From contig JAFLUV010000061.1 of assembly GCA_022508635.1 (NCBI GenBank), positions 1 to 12,312 on the forward strand: a stretch of DNA of 12,312 bases, written 5' to 3'. Of the stretch, positions 1 through 6,988 are shown in pieces. The notes beneath the pieces were generated by a model. The model saw only the letters and a list, made by a program, of their open reading frames with translations. It made no database searches and was not told where the DNA came from. The stretch's first letter is position 1; each line of letters begins with the position of its first letter. The stretch is from Prevotellaceae bacterium (lineage in GTDB: Bacteria > Bacteroidota > Bacteroidia > Bacteroidales > Bacteroidaceae). Made by a program: the position numbers and the translations under genes.

Positions 1-286
1 AAAAAACTTAAATCGTTATAATGGGGATTATGTTTAGTATAATGCCATCAAAAAGTAATGTATAAGAATCGTGCACACGGAAAAAGACGGTGTAACAATC
101 CTGACACATGGTTATTCGCGTATAATTATTTTCGGGAAGAGGTTTGGGTGCAATTTGCATGTCATCAAGCTATTTTTTCTTTGTAAAGCATACAATTTCG
201 ATGCAAAAAACAGCTACTTTAAGACATTTTTATGCAAATTCACAAAATCGTATTAAATATAAGGCAGAAATTAAACGAAAAAAACA
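1..286. other. AT-rich upstream region, no recognisable gene
   Basis: This stretch before the rseC-like gene is AT-rich with short A and T runs. The only open frame starts with GTG at 71 and would give 61 residues with no recognisable domain and no ribosome-binding site; its end overlaps the upstream extension of the next frame. I saw no tRNA, no strong hairpin terminator and no repeat. It most likely contains the 5' regulatory region of the rnf operon and perhaps the tail of an intergenic region that began before the window. Confidence 0.5.
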
Positions 287-294
287 TAACTTTG
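287..294 (+). promoter_or_regulatory. Bacteroidota -7 box upstream of the rseC-rnf operon
   Basis: TAACTTTG is an exact match to the Bacteroidota -7 consensus TAnnTTTG. It lies 18 nt before the GTG at 313, so transcription would begin at about 299-302 with a very short leader. No clear -33 TTTG is seen at the expected 19-21 nt upstream, so the call rests on the -7 box and its position. It lies inside the longer ATG-232 reading frame, which argues that the ATG is not the real start. Confidence 0.45.
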
Positions 295-312
295 TGCATC
301 TATATTCGCAAA

Positions 313-744
313 GTGAACCGTAAAGAGACCATAAGGCACGAAGGTATCGTGGAAAACATCGGAACAGACAAGCTGTCCGTACGCATCCTACAAACATCTG
401 CTTGCAGCAGTTGTAGCGCGCGCCAGCTGTGCCGCAGCAGCGAGAGCAAGGAAAAAGTTATTGAAGTAAGGGGGCACTACCCTATCCTCAAGGTTGGCGA
501 CAGCGTTACGCTGCTGGGTTCTGTCCGCCAAGGACTTCGTGCAAGCATGCTTGCCTACGTCATACCGCTTGTTTTCATGATAGCAGTCCTTTTTGTCGGC
601 ACACATCTTGGCGGAGAAGCCGTCGGAGCTTTATCTGCCTTGCTGATCCTTGTCCTCTACTATGGTGTGCTTTCCTTATTCAGGAACAAGCTAGGCAAAC
701 ATTTTGGTTTTAAGATAGAAATGATTAACACAAATAATAAATAG
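313..744 (+). CDS. RseC/SoxR-reducing-system family membrane protein
   Basis: This is a 143-residue protein if translation starts at the GTG at 313; the frame is open from an ATG at 232, which would add 27 residues. The shorter start is preferred because it puts the family's opening pattern (H-x-G-I-V) about eight residues from the N-terminus and because a -7 promoter box lies within the extension. A Cys cluster (TSAC-SSC-SARQLC, Cys58/61/67 in the longer numbering) resembles the RseC metal or Fe-S motif. Two hydrophobic segments follow (MLAYVIPLVFMIAVLF and a second starting at GALSALLILVL), giving a two-span inner-membrane protein. RseC homologues are commonly linked to rnf/rsx genes; in Escherichia coli RseC and Rsx help keep SoxR reduced, but the role in Bacteroidota is not known. 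The gene ends 2 nt before rnfB and is surely co-transcribed with it. Confidence 0.85.
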   Translation: MNRKETIRHEGIVENIGTDKLSVRILQTSACSSCSARQLCRSSESKEKVIEVRGHYPILKVGDSVTLLGSVRQGLRASMLAYVIPLVFMIAVLFVGTHLGGEAVGALSALLILVLYYGVLSLFRNKLGKHFGFKIEMINTNNK

Positions 745-746
745 AC

Positions 747-1652
747 ATGGTAAATGTAATTCTGATTGCAGTATGTGTGCTGGGACTTATCGGGCTTGCC
801 TCTGCGCTGATCCTCCATCTTGTCTCACACAAGTTTGCTGTGCATGAAGACCCGCGCATTGGGAAAGTCGGTGCAGTCCTGCCTCAGGCAAATTGCGGCG
901 GCTGTGGCTATCCGGGTTGCTCAGGTTTTGCCGCTGCCTGTGTGAAGGCGGCTGACGGAGGAAGTTTAGAGGGTAAGTTCTGCCCTGTAGGCGGTCAGCC
1001 CGTTATGGAACAGGTGGCGGAGATACTCGGAATGTCCGTTGCTGCATCTGCTCCCAAAGTGGCAGTAGTACGATGCAACGGTACATGCGAGAACCGTCCT
1101 CGCCTGGCACAGTTCATCGGAGCACAAAGCTGTCGAGTCCAGCAAATGACAGGCATGGGCGAGACTGGTTGCGGCTACGGATGTCTTGGCTGTGGAGACT
1201 GTGTAAGCAAGTGTCAGTTCGATGCGCTCCATATGACTCTGGAGACAGGTCTTCCCGAAGTGGACGAAGAGAAATGTACTGCCTGCGGAGCCTGTGCCAA
1301 AGCTTGTCCGAGAAGCATCATTGAGATTCGTCTCAAAGGGCCGAAAGGACGGCGCGTAGTTGTTCTTTGTAGCAACAAGGACAAAGGTGCCATTGCAAAC
1401 AAGGTCTGCAAAGCATCGTGCATCGGTTGCGGCAAGTGTGTCAAGACGTGCGAGAAATTCGAGGCCATCACCCTTGAGAATAACCTAGCATACATCGATG
1501 CCGAGAAGTGCAAAATGTGCCGCAAGTGCGAAGAGGCCTGTCCTAAAGGAGCCATACACGGCTTCAACTTCCCGCCACGCAAGCCGAAAGTGGAAGAGCC
1601 TGCTGCTCCGAGTGCTCCGACTCAGAATGTAGAACTCTCAAAAGCCGAATAA
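747..1652 (+). CDS. rnfB: RNF complex electron-transport subunit B (RnfB), multi-cluster ferredoxin
   Basis: RnfB is the ferredoxin-facing, membrane-anchored Fe-S subunit of the RNF ferredoxin:NAD+ oxidoreductase. The 301-residue protein opens with a hydrophobic anchor (residues 4-27), followed by the diagnostic motif NCGGCGYPGC. Cys50, 53, 58 and 79 are the likely ligands of the first 4Fe-4S cluster. Four CxxCxxCxxxC motifs follow at Cys146/149/152/156, Cys177/180/183/187, Cys225/228/231/235 and Cys255/258/261/265. Additional cysteines at 110, 114, 129, 142, 208 and 221 match the long RnfB form seen in Bacteroidota and Firmicutes rather than the short gammaproteobacterial form. The tail (from about 280) is Pro/Ala/Glu-rich and probably flexible. 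The gene starts 2 nt after the rseC-like stop and ends 3 nt before rnfC. Confidence 0.96.
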   Translation: MVNVILIAVCVLGLIGLASALILHLVSHKFAVHEDPRIGKVGAVLPQANCGGCGYPGCSGFAAACVKAADGGSLEGKFCPVGGQPVMEQVAEILGMSVAASAPKVAVVRCNGTCENRPRLAQFIGAQSCRVQQMTGMGETGCGYGCLGCGDCVSKCQFDALHMTLETGLPEVDEEKCTACGACAKACPRSIIEIRLKGPKGRRVVVLCSNKDKGAIANKVCKASCIGCGKCVKTCEKFEAITLENNLAYIDAEKCKMCRKCEEACPKGAIHGFNFPPRKPKVEEPAAPSAPTQNVELSKAE

Positions 1653-1655
1653 AGT

Positions 1656-3002
1656 ATGAAGACATTTAAGATAGGCGGGGCACATCCCGCAGAAAACAAG
1701 CTGTCTGCTGCAAGCCCGATACGCGAGGCAGCTCTGCCCAAGCAGGCAGTCTTCAGCATGTTTCAACATATCGGGGCTCCTGCCAAACCTGTCGTAAAGA
1801 AAGGTGATGTGGTGAAAGTAGGTACATTGTTGGCAGAGGCTGGTGGTTTCGTCAGTGCTCCCATTCACAGCAGTGTCAGCGGTAAAGTTGCTAAGGTTGA
1901 TGTTGCCCTTGATGCCAGTGGCACGCGACGAATGGCTGTCTATATAGACGTAGAAGGCGATGAATGGGAAGAAAGCATTGACAGAAGTACTGATCTCATC
2001 CGTCTCAGCGATCGTCCAGAACTTGACGGCAAGACCATCGTGGAAAAGATAAAGAATGCAGGCATCGTCGGTATGGGTGGTGCAACGTTCCCTTGTCATG
2101 TAAAACTCTCTCCTCCGCCGGGCTGCAAGGCAGAGTGTGTCATCATCAATGCCGTGGAATGCGAACCCTATCTCACTGCCGACCATAGGCTCATGCTTGA
2201 GCATCCCGATGAAATTCTCGTCGGCCTGCAACTCATCATGAAGGCTGTCAGCGTCACTAAAGGCTTTATCGGTATAGAAAACAATAAACCCGATGCCATC
2301 GCTTTGCTGACAGAAAAGGCAAAAGCCTATGAAGGCATTGAGATTGTTCCCCTTAGGGTCAAGTATCCGCAAGGCGGTGAGAAACAGCTCATTGATGCTG
2401 TCATCGGCCGACAGGTTCCGGCACCTCCCGCTATTCCTATCAACGTGGGAGCCGTCGTGCAGAACGTTGGAACTGTCTTTGCTATCTATCAGGCAGTGAT
2501 GAAGAACAAGCCTCTCATTGACCGTATCATTACCGTGACTGGCAAGAGCCTTGGGCAGCCAAGTAACCTTTTGGCACGCTTAGGTACGCCCTTCCAGCAG
2601 CTCGTTGATGAATGTGGCGGTATGCCCGAAGACACAGGCAAGATTATCGGTGGCGGTCCCATGATGGGTAAGGCATTGCTTAGCCTTGACATTCCTATGA
2701 CAAAAGGTTCCAGCGGTTTGCTCTTTATGAGTGACAAAGAAGCACGGCGTGCCGCTTCACAGCCCTGTATCCGCTGTGCCAAGTGTGTCAGTGCTTGCCC
2801 AATGGGACTAGAGCCTTATTTGCTCAGCAAGATGAGTGTAATGGAAGAATGGGATGGCGCAGAGAAAAACGATATCGCCAGTTGCATAGAATGCGGCTGT
2901 TGCCAATTCACCTGCCCCAGCCATCGTCCGCTGCTTGACATGGTGCGCATCGGAAAGTCAACTGTTATGGGCATCATTAGAAGCAGAGCTACAAAGCAAT
3001 AA
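1656..3002 (+). CDS. rnfC: RNF complex subunit C (RnfC), NADH/FMN-binding Fe-S subunit
   Basis: RnfC is the peripheral subunit that exchanges electrons with NAD(H). The 448-residue protein begins with the family signature GGAHPAENK (residues 7-15; usually GGIHPPxxK). A barrel-sandwich, lipoyl-like segment follows (about 37-100). The nucleotide/FMN-binding region includes GIVGMGGATFP (136-146), NAVECEPYLTADHRLM (165-180) and GGEKQLI (240-246). An SLBB-like region lies at about 255-310. Two C-terminal 4Fe-4S motifs are intact: Cys371/374/377/381 and Cys410/413/416/420. The length suits the compact Bacteroidota/Firmicutes form, without the long Ala/Lys-rich tail of gammaproteobacterial RsxC. It lies 3 nt after rnfB and 27 nt before rnfD. 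Confidence 0.96.
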   Translation: MKTFKIGGAHPAENKLSAASPIREAALPKQAVFSMFQHIGAPAKPVVKKGDVVKVGTLLAEAGGFVSAPIHSSVSGKVAKVDVALDASGTRRMAVYIDVEGDEWEESIDRSTDLIRLSDRPELDGKTIVEKIKNAGIVGMGGATFPCHVKLSPPPGCKAECVIINAVECEPYLTADHRLMLEHPDEILVGLQLIMKAVSVTKGFIGIENNKPDAIALLTEKAKAYEGIEIVPLRVKYPQGGEKQLIDAVIGRQVPAPPAIPINVGAVVQNVGTVFAIYQAVMKNKPLIDRIITVTGKSLGQPSNLLARLGTPFQQLVDECGGMPEDTGKIIGGGPMMGKALLSLDIPMTKGSSGLLFMSDKEARRAASQPCIRCAKCVSACPMGLEPYLLSKMSVMEEWDGAEKNDIASCIECGCCQFTCPSHRPLLDMVRIGKSTVMGIIRSRATKQ

Positions 3003-3029
3003 TGGTAAATGAATAAATAGTAATATAAA

Positions 3030-4025
3030 ATGAAACCAATCATATCACTTTCACCTCACGTCCACGGGGATGACTCCGTACAAAAGAACATGTACGGGGT
3101 CTGCATCGCACTGATGCCTGCTTTGTTTGCAGGCCTCTGGTTTTTCGGACTGGGTGCTGCTATCGTACTTGCCACATCGGTGGCTTCCTGTGTTTTCTTC
3201 GAGTGGGCAATTACAAAATTCCTGCTAAAACGTCCCGGCTATACTATCTGTGATGGTAGTGCCATACTGACAGGTCTTTTGCTGGGCTTTAACCTGCCGA
3301 GCAACCTGCCCATCTGGATTGTTGTCATTGGTGCCCTCGTTGCTATTGGTATCGGCAAGATGACATTCGGCGGTCTGGGTCAGAATCCATTCAACCCTGC
3401 TTTAGTTGGCCGCGTGTTTTTGCTTATCAGTTTCCCTGTGCAGATGACAAGCTGGCCTGTTAACAATCAACTTATTGCTTATACGGATGCCGAGACTGCT
3501 GCCACCCCACTCTTTCTCATGCAAAAGGCCATCACGGATGGCAACCCTTCTGTATTAGCTGAACTGCCCGATGCCGTGGAGATGCTTATTGGTCAGACAG
3601 GCGGTTCTCTGGGCGAGGTCAGCGCCCTGTTGTTGCTTTTTGGTTGCGCCTTCATGCTTTGGCGTAGGATTATTACTTGGCATATTCCAGTAAGTATTCT
3701 CGGAACGGTATTTGTTTTTTCTAGTATAATGCATGTTATCAATCCGGCCTATGCCATGCCACACGTTGTACTGATGAGTGGCGGACTTATCCTTGGTGCT
3801 TGTTTCATGGCAACAGACTATGTCACGTCGCCCATGACGGCAAAAGGACAACTCATCTATGGTATCTGTATTGGTCTGCTGACCGTCATCATCCGTAACT
3901 GGGGAGCATATCCTGAAGGTATGTCTTTTGCTATTCTCATTATGAATGCCTTCACGCCTCTCATCAACACCTATTGCAAGCCTGAACGTTTCGGCGAAGT
4001 CGCCAGAAAGGAGGAAAAGAAATGA
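3030..4025 (+). CDS. rnfD: RNF complex subunit D (RnfD), membrane subunit with covalent FMN
   Basis: RnfD is a polytopic membrane subunit related to NqrB and forms part of the ion path. The 331-residue sequence has many hydrophobic spans. Conserved landmarks include SPHxH near the N-terminus (8-12), CDGSAILTGLLLGFNLP (74-90), GGLGQNPFNPALVGR (114-128) and ATDYVTSPMT in the C-terminal half. The flavinylation site is in D-A-E-T-A-A-T-P-L (153-161), so Thr159 is the expected FMN attachment residue. This departs slightly from the common (S/T)GAT form by having Ala for Gly. The gene overlaps rnfG by 4 nt (ATGA), implying translational coupling, and its last codons contain the rnfG Shine-Dalgarno sequence. 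No ApbE-type flavin transferase gene is present here, so it must be elsewhere. Confidence 0.96.
   Translation: MKPIISLSPHVHGDDSVQKNMYGVCIALMPALFAGLWFFGLGAAIVLATSVASCVFFEWAITKFLLKRPGYTICDGSAILTGLLLGFNLPSNLPIWIVVIGALVAIGIGKMTFGGLGQNPFNPALVGRVFLLISFPVQMTSWPVNNQLIAYTDAETAATPLFLMQKAITDGNPSVLAELPDAVEMLIGQTGGSLGEVSALLLLFGCAFMLWRRIITWHIPVSILGTVFVFSSIMHVINPAYAMPHVVLMSGGLILGACFMATDYVTSPMTAKGQLIYGICIGLLTVIIRNWGAYPEGMSFAILIMNAFTPLINTYCKPERFGEVARKEEKK
4005..4014 (+). promoter_or_regulatory. Strong Shine-Dalgarno sequence for rnfG
   Basis: AGAAAGGAGG, ending 7 nt before the rnfG ATG, is complementary over ten bases to the usual bacterial 16S rRNA 3' tail (ending CCTCCTTTCT in Bacteroides). It lies inside the 3' end of rnfD, where it also encodes part of a Lys/Glu-rich tail. 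Strong Shine-Dalgarno sequences are uncommon in Bacteroidota. Confidence 0.65.
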
Positions 4026-4558
4026 AGAAGCTTGAATCTACATGGTACAATATGGCTATCGTGTTGACCAGTATCGCAATCGTTGCTGGTGCCGCTCTGG
4101 GTTATGTCAATTATATTACGGCTCCAACCATTAAAGCAATCAAGGTTCAGCAGGAGAAAGAGGCTGAGCAGGAAGTCCTGAAGGGACAAGAAGGGACAGC
4201 CATCAAGATAACCGATCCAAAAGGTTTTGGCGGTGCATTAACTGTTATGGTTGGACTTGCTTCCGATGGAACGATACTTGGCTACAAGGTACTTGAGAGC
4301 AATGAAACACCGGGACTCGGAGCGAAGGCACAGGAATGGTTCCAGAAAGGACAGAAGGGAGATATCATCGGTAAACGGGCAGGTACTCTGACCGTAAGCA
4401 AAGACGGTGGCGAGGTAGATGCCATCACGGCATCCACTATCACAAGTCGTGCATTCCTTCGCTGCATAAATGCTGCGTATGAAACACTCTCTGAAAGTAT
4501 TTCCGACGGACAGAGCGGTGCTACCAAACAGGCCGATGAACCCAATAATAATATATAA
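4022..4558 (+). CDS. rnfG: RNF complex subunit G (RnfG), flavinylated periplasmic-facing subunit
   Basis: RnfG carries covalent FMN on the outer face of the membrane and is related to NqrC. The 178-residue protein has one N-terminal membrane anchor (about residues 11-32) followed by an FMN-binding domain. Visible landmarks are ESNETPGLG (92-100) and D-A-I-T-A-S-T-I-T-S (133-142), in which Thr139 is the predicted FMN-linked threonine. The motif is TAST rather than the commoner SGAT/TGAT. The polar tail contains a second D-x-x-S-G-A-T pattern (162-168), discussed as a finding. The protein is somewhat short for the family, mainly because the anchor-to-domain linker and C-terminus are brief. It overlaps rnfD by 4 nt and lies 19 nt before rnfE. 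Confidence 0.95.
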   Translation: MKKLESTWYNMAIVLTSIAIVAGAALGYVNYITAPTIKAIKVQQEKEAEQEVLKGQEGTAIKITDPKGFGGALTVMVGLASDGTILGYKVLESNETPGLGAKAQEWFQKGQKGDIIGKRAGTLTVSKDGGEVDAITASTITSRAFLRCINAAYETLSESISDGQSGATKQADEPNNNI

Positions 4559-4563
4559 TGTAT

Positions 4564-4569
4564 AGGAGG
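4564..4569 (+). promoter_or_regulatory. Shine-Dalgarno sequence for rnfE
   Basis: AGGAGG ends 8 nt before the ATG at 4578. It supports that start over the in-frame ATG at 4587 (Met4). Together with the rnfG site this is the second strong Shine-Dalgarno in the operon. Confidence 0.65.
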
Positions 4570-4577
4570 AAACGGAA

Positions 4578-5162
4578 ATGAACAATATGAAAGTCCTGCT
4601 TAATGGTATCATAAAGGAAAACCCCACATTTGTACTCCTGCTTGGCATGTGTCCAACTCTTGGAACGACCAGCAGCGCTATGAATGGTATGTCAATGGGA
4701 CTTGCCACGATGGCTGTCCTCATATTCTCCAATCTTATTATTTCGCTCATCAAGAACCTTATCCCCGATATGGTGCGCATTCCTTCGTTCATTGTCGTGA
4801 TAGCCTCTCTGGTAACTATTCTCCAGATGCTTATCAAGGCATATCTCCCAGAAGTGGATGCTAGCCTGGGGCTCTTCATTCCCCTTATTGTGGTGAATTG
4901 CATTATTTTAGGGCGTGCTGAAGCTTTTGCAGCAAAGAACGATGTGCTGAGCAGTGTCTTCGACGGTATTGGTATGGGGCTTGGTTTTACCATTGCTCTT
5001 ACGTTGCTCGGTGCAACACGCGAACTCCTCGGTACAGGCAAGGTATTTAACATGACACTTTTCCCTGAGAATTACGGCGCACTTATCTTCGTGTTGGCTC
5101 CCGGAGCCTTTATTGCGCTCGGCTACCTTATCGCTATTATCAACAAGATTAAAAAGGCATAA
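4578..5162 (+). CDS. rnfE: RNF complex subunit E (RnfE), intramembrane subunit
   Basis: RnfE is a six-span membrane protein that pairs with RnfA in an inverted arrangement, as NqrD does with NqrE. The 194-residue sequence shows the family N-terminus (L-x-N-G-I-I-K-E-N-P-T-F-V) and the motifs LLLGMCPTLGTT with Cys25 and VVNCIILGRAEAFA with Cys108. In Nqr/Rnf structures, Cys residues at these two positions from each partner bind a buried 2Fe-2S cluster. Further membrane segments include LGFTIALTLLGATRELLGTG in the C-terminal half. Translation probably starts at 4578, given a well-spaced AGGAGG. It lies 5 nt before rnfA. Confidence 0.96.
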   Translation: MNNMKVLLNGIIKENPTFVLLLGMCPTLGTTSSAMNGMSMGLATMAVLIFSNLIISLIKNLIPDMVRIPSFIVVIASLVTILQMLIKAYLPEVDASLGLFIPLIVVNCIILGRAEAFAAKNDVLSSVFDGIGMGLGFTIALTLLGATRELLGTGKVFNMTLFPENYGALIFVLAPGAFIALGYLIAIINKIKKA

Positions 5163-5167
5163 AGACT

Positions 5168-5788
5168 ATGGCATACATTCTTATATTCATTACAGCGATA
5201 TTCGTCAACAATATTGTTTTGTCACAATTCTTGGGCATCTGTCCTTTCTTAGGTGTCAGTAAGAAAGTCGATTCTGCTTTCGGCATGGGGGCGGCCGTGG
5301 CTTTTGTACTTACGTTAGCAACCATTGTCACCTACCTTATTCAAAAGTATGTGCTTGAAGCTTTTGGTTTGGAATATCTTCAGACAATAGCCTTTATCCT
5401 CGTTATTGCAGCTCTCGTACAGATGGTGGAGATTATCCTAAAGAAGATGGCTCCAGCCCTCTACCAGGCACTTGGTGTCTTTCTGCCTCTCATCACTACA
5501 AACTGCTGTATTCTGGGTGTGGCCATCCTTGTGGCAGGCGGTACATACGCCACACAAGGGCTTGAACCAAATCTGCTGACTGGTGTTGTCTTTGCACTGA
5601 GCACTGCTATCGGCTTTTCCTTAGCACTTGCCGTCTTTGCTGGCATACGTGAACAGCTGGATATGATGGACGTACCCAAAGGCATGCAGGGCATGAGTAT
5701 TGCCCTTGTCACTGCCGGTCTTCTGGCAATGGCTTTTATGGGCTTCAGTGGAGTGGACAATGGTCTCAAGACTCTGTTTGGGTTGTAA
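5168..5788 (+). CDS. rnfA: RNF complex subunit A (RnfA), intramembrane subunit
   Basis: RnfA is the inverted partner of RnfE in the membrane core of RNF. The 206-residue protein begins with FVNNIVLSQFLGICPFLGVSKK-type family sequence (split here only for description), with Cys25 in GICPFLG and Cys113 in TTNCCILGVA as the expected ligands of the intramembrane 2Fe-2S cluster. The later motif F-A-G-I-R-E-Q-L lies in the last third. It is about a dozen residues longer than the gammaproteobacterial protein (about 193), the extra length being in the C-terminal tail (GFSGVDNGLKTLFGL). It is the last rnf gene; no terminator is visible in the 47 nt before galE. Confidence 0.96.
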   Translation: MAYILIFITAIFVNNIVLSQFLGICPFLGVSKKVDSAFGMGAAVAFVLTLATIVTYLIQKYVLEAFGLEYLQTIAFILVIAALVQMVEIILKKMAPALYQALGVFLPLITTNCCILGVAILVAGGTYATQGLEPNLLTGVVFALSTAIGFSLALAVFAGIREQLDMMDVPKGMQGMSIALVTAGLLAMAFMGFSGVDNGLKTLFGL

Positions 5789-5835
5789 TAAACTTATCAT
5801 CACAAATTGTAAATGATTAAATCCTTAATATAAAG

Positions 5836-6852
5836 ATGAACATCCTATTAACTGGTGGCGCAGGTTATATTGGAAGCCACACCCTTATCGAGTTAGACAA
5901 AGCTGGTCACAGCGTAGTGGTTGTAGACAATTTCTATAACTCTCAGCCTGAAGCGATTCGTCGCGTGGAGAAAATCATTGACCATGAGGTGACGCTTATC
6001 GAGGCTGATATTCGCGACCGTGCTGCAATGGACAAAATCTTCACCGAACATAAGATTGATGCCGTCATCAATTTTGCAGGCCTGAAAGCTGTCGGAGAGT
6101 CTGTAGCAAAGCCTCTTGAGTACTACGAGAACAACATGAACGGTGTGTTCGTACTGGTTGACGTGATGCGTCAGCATGGTTGTAAAAACATCATTTTCTC
6201 ATCCAGCGCCACGGTCTATGGCGATCCTGCCATCATCCCCATCACGGAGGAATGCCCCAAAGGTCAATGTACCAATCCTTACGGTTGGACGAAGTCCATG
6301 CTTGAGCAGGTACTGATGGATATTCAAAAGGCCGACCCTGAGTGGAATGTTGTACTGTTGCGCTACTTCAACCCCATCGGAGCACACGAATCGGGGCTGA
6401 TTGGAGAGAACCCCAATGGCATACCCAATAACCTGATGCCCTACATCACACAGACGGCTATTGGCATCCGCAAGGAACTGGGTGTATTCGGTGACGACTA
6501 TGATACACCCGATGGTACTGGCGTGCGTGATTACATCCATGTCGTAGACCTTGCTAACGGCCATGTATGCGCACTCAAAGCCATTCAGGAGAACAAAGGC
6601 CTTTCTGTCTACAACCTTGGTACGGGACATGGGTACTCTGTCCTTGATGTCGTCAAGGCTTTTGAGAAAGCTAACGGTCTTAAGGTTCCTTATGTTATTA
6701 AACCTCGTCGTCCGGGTGACATTGCCACTTGCTACTGCGATCCTGCTAAGGCGAAGGCGGAATTGGGCTGGGAGGCTAAGTTTGGCATCGAAGAGATGTG
6801 TCGCGACTCATGGAACTTCCAAAAGAACAATCCCAAGGGTTACGAACAGTAA
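5836..6852 (+). CDS. galE: UDP-glucose 4-epimerase (GalE)
   Basis: GalE interconverts UDP-glucose and UDP-galactose with tightly bound NAD+, in the Leloir pathway and in supply of galactose for surface polysaccharide. The 338-residue protein has the Rossmann motif GGAGYIGSH (residues 7-15) and FSSSATVYG (121-129) with catalytic Ser124. The Tyr149-x-x-x-Lys153 pair lies in NPYGWTKS. These positions coincide with those of the E. coli enzyme, which has the same length. Further family motifs are LLRYFNPIGAH and DGTGVRDYIHVVDLA. Nothing is missing or truncated. It lies 47 nt downstream of rnfA without a visible terminator or a convincing TAnnTTTG promoter, so read-through from the rnf operon is plausible. 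A functional connection with RNF is not evident. Confidence 0.96.
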   Translation: MNILLTGGAGYIGSHTLIELDKAGHSVVVVDNFYNSQPEAIRRVEKIIDHEVTLIEADIRDRAAMDKIFTEHKIDAVINFAGLKAVGESVAKPLEYYENNMNGVFVLVDVMRQHGCKNIIFSSSATVYGDPAIIPITEECPKGQCTNPYGWTKSMLEQVLMDIQKADPEWNVVLLRYFNPIGAHESGLIGENPNGIPNNLMPYITQTAIGIRKELGVFGDDYDTPDGTGVRDYIHVVDLANGHVCALKAIQENKGLSVYNLGTGHGYSVLDVVKAFEKANGLKVPYVIKPRRPGDIATCYCDPAKAKAELGWEAKFGIEEMCRDSWNFQKNNPKGYEQ

Positions 6853-6988
6853 ATTTATGCCTTTGTAAACAGCTAAGACAAATTTTTATGGAACTAATCA
6901 TGAAAGATGTGTTGGAACGGACAAATACGTTTTCAGAATATGCTGTATCCTTGCAAAATTATTTTACATTAAACTATAAACAACAACT
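6853..6988 (+). promoter_or_regulatory. Intergenic region upstream of the C10 peptidase, weak -7-like box
   Basis: These 136 nt separate galE from the peptidase gene. TATCCTTG at 6946-6953 matches the -7 consensus TAnnTTTG at all but one position and would place a start site about 30 nt before the ATG, but no well-spaced -33 TTTG is seen. A 34-codon open frame (ATG 6888 to TGA 6992) overlaps the peptidase ATG as ATGA. No strong hairpin marks the end of galE. Confidence 0.3.

Noticed and set aside
71..256. 61-residue open frame starting with GTG at 71
   Set aside because: It has no ribosome-binding site or recognisable domain, is AT-rich with a leader-like composition, and overlaps the next frame; treated as non-coding.
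1638..2372. 244-residue open frame on the - strand
   Set aside because: It is antisense to rnfC, whose motifs are intact; no start signal or domain seen.
4238..5053. 271-residue open frame on the - strand
   Set aside because: It is antisense to rnfG and rnfE, both clearly real; no recognisable domain.
5789..5835. Terminator or promoter between rnfA and galE
   Set aside because: No stem-loop with T-run and no TAnnTTTG match was found in these 47 nt.
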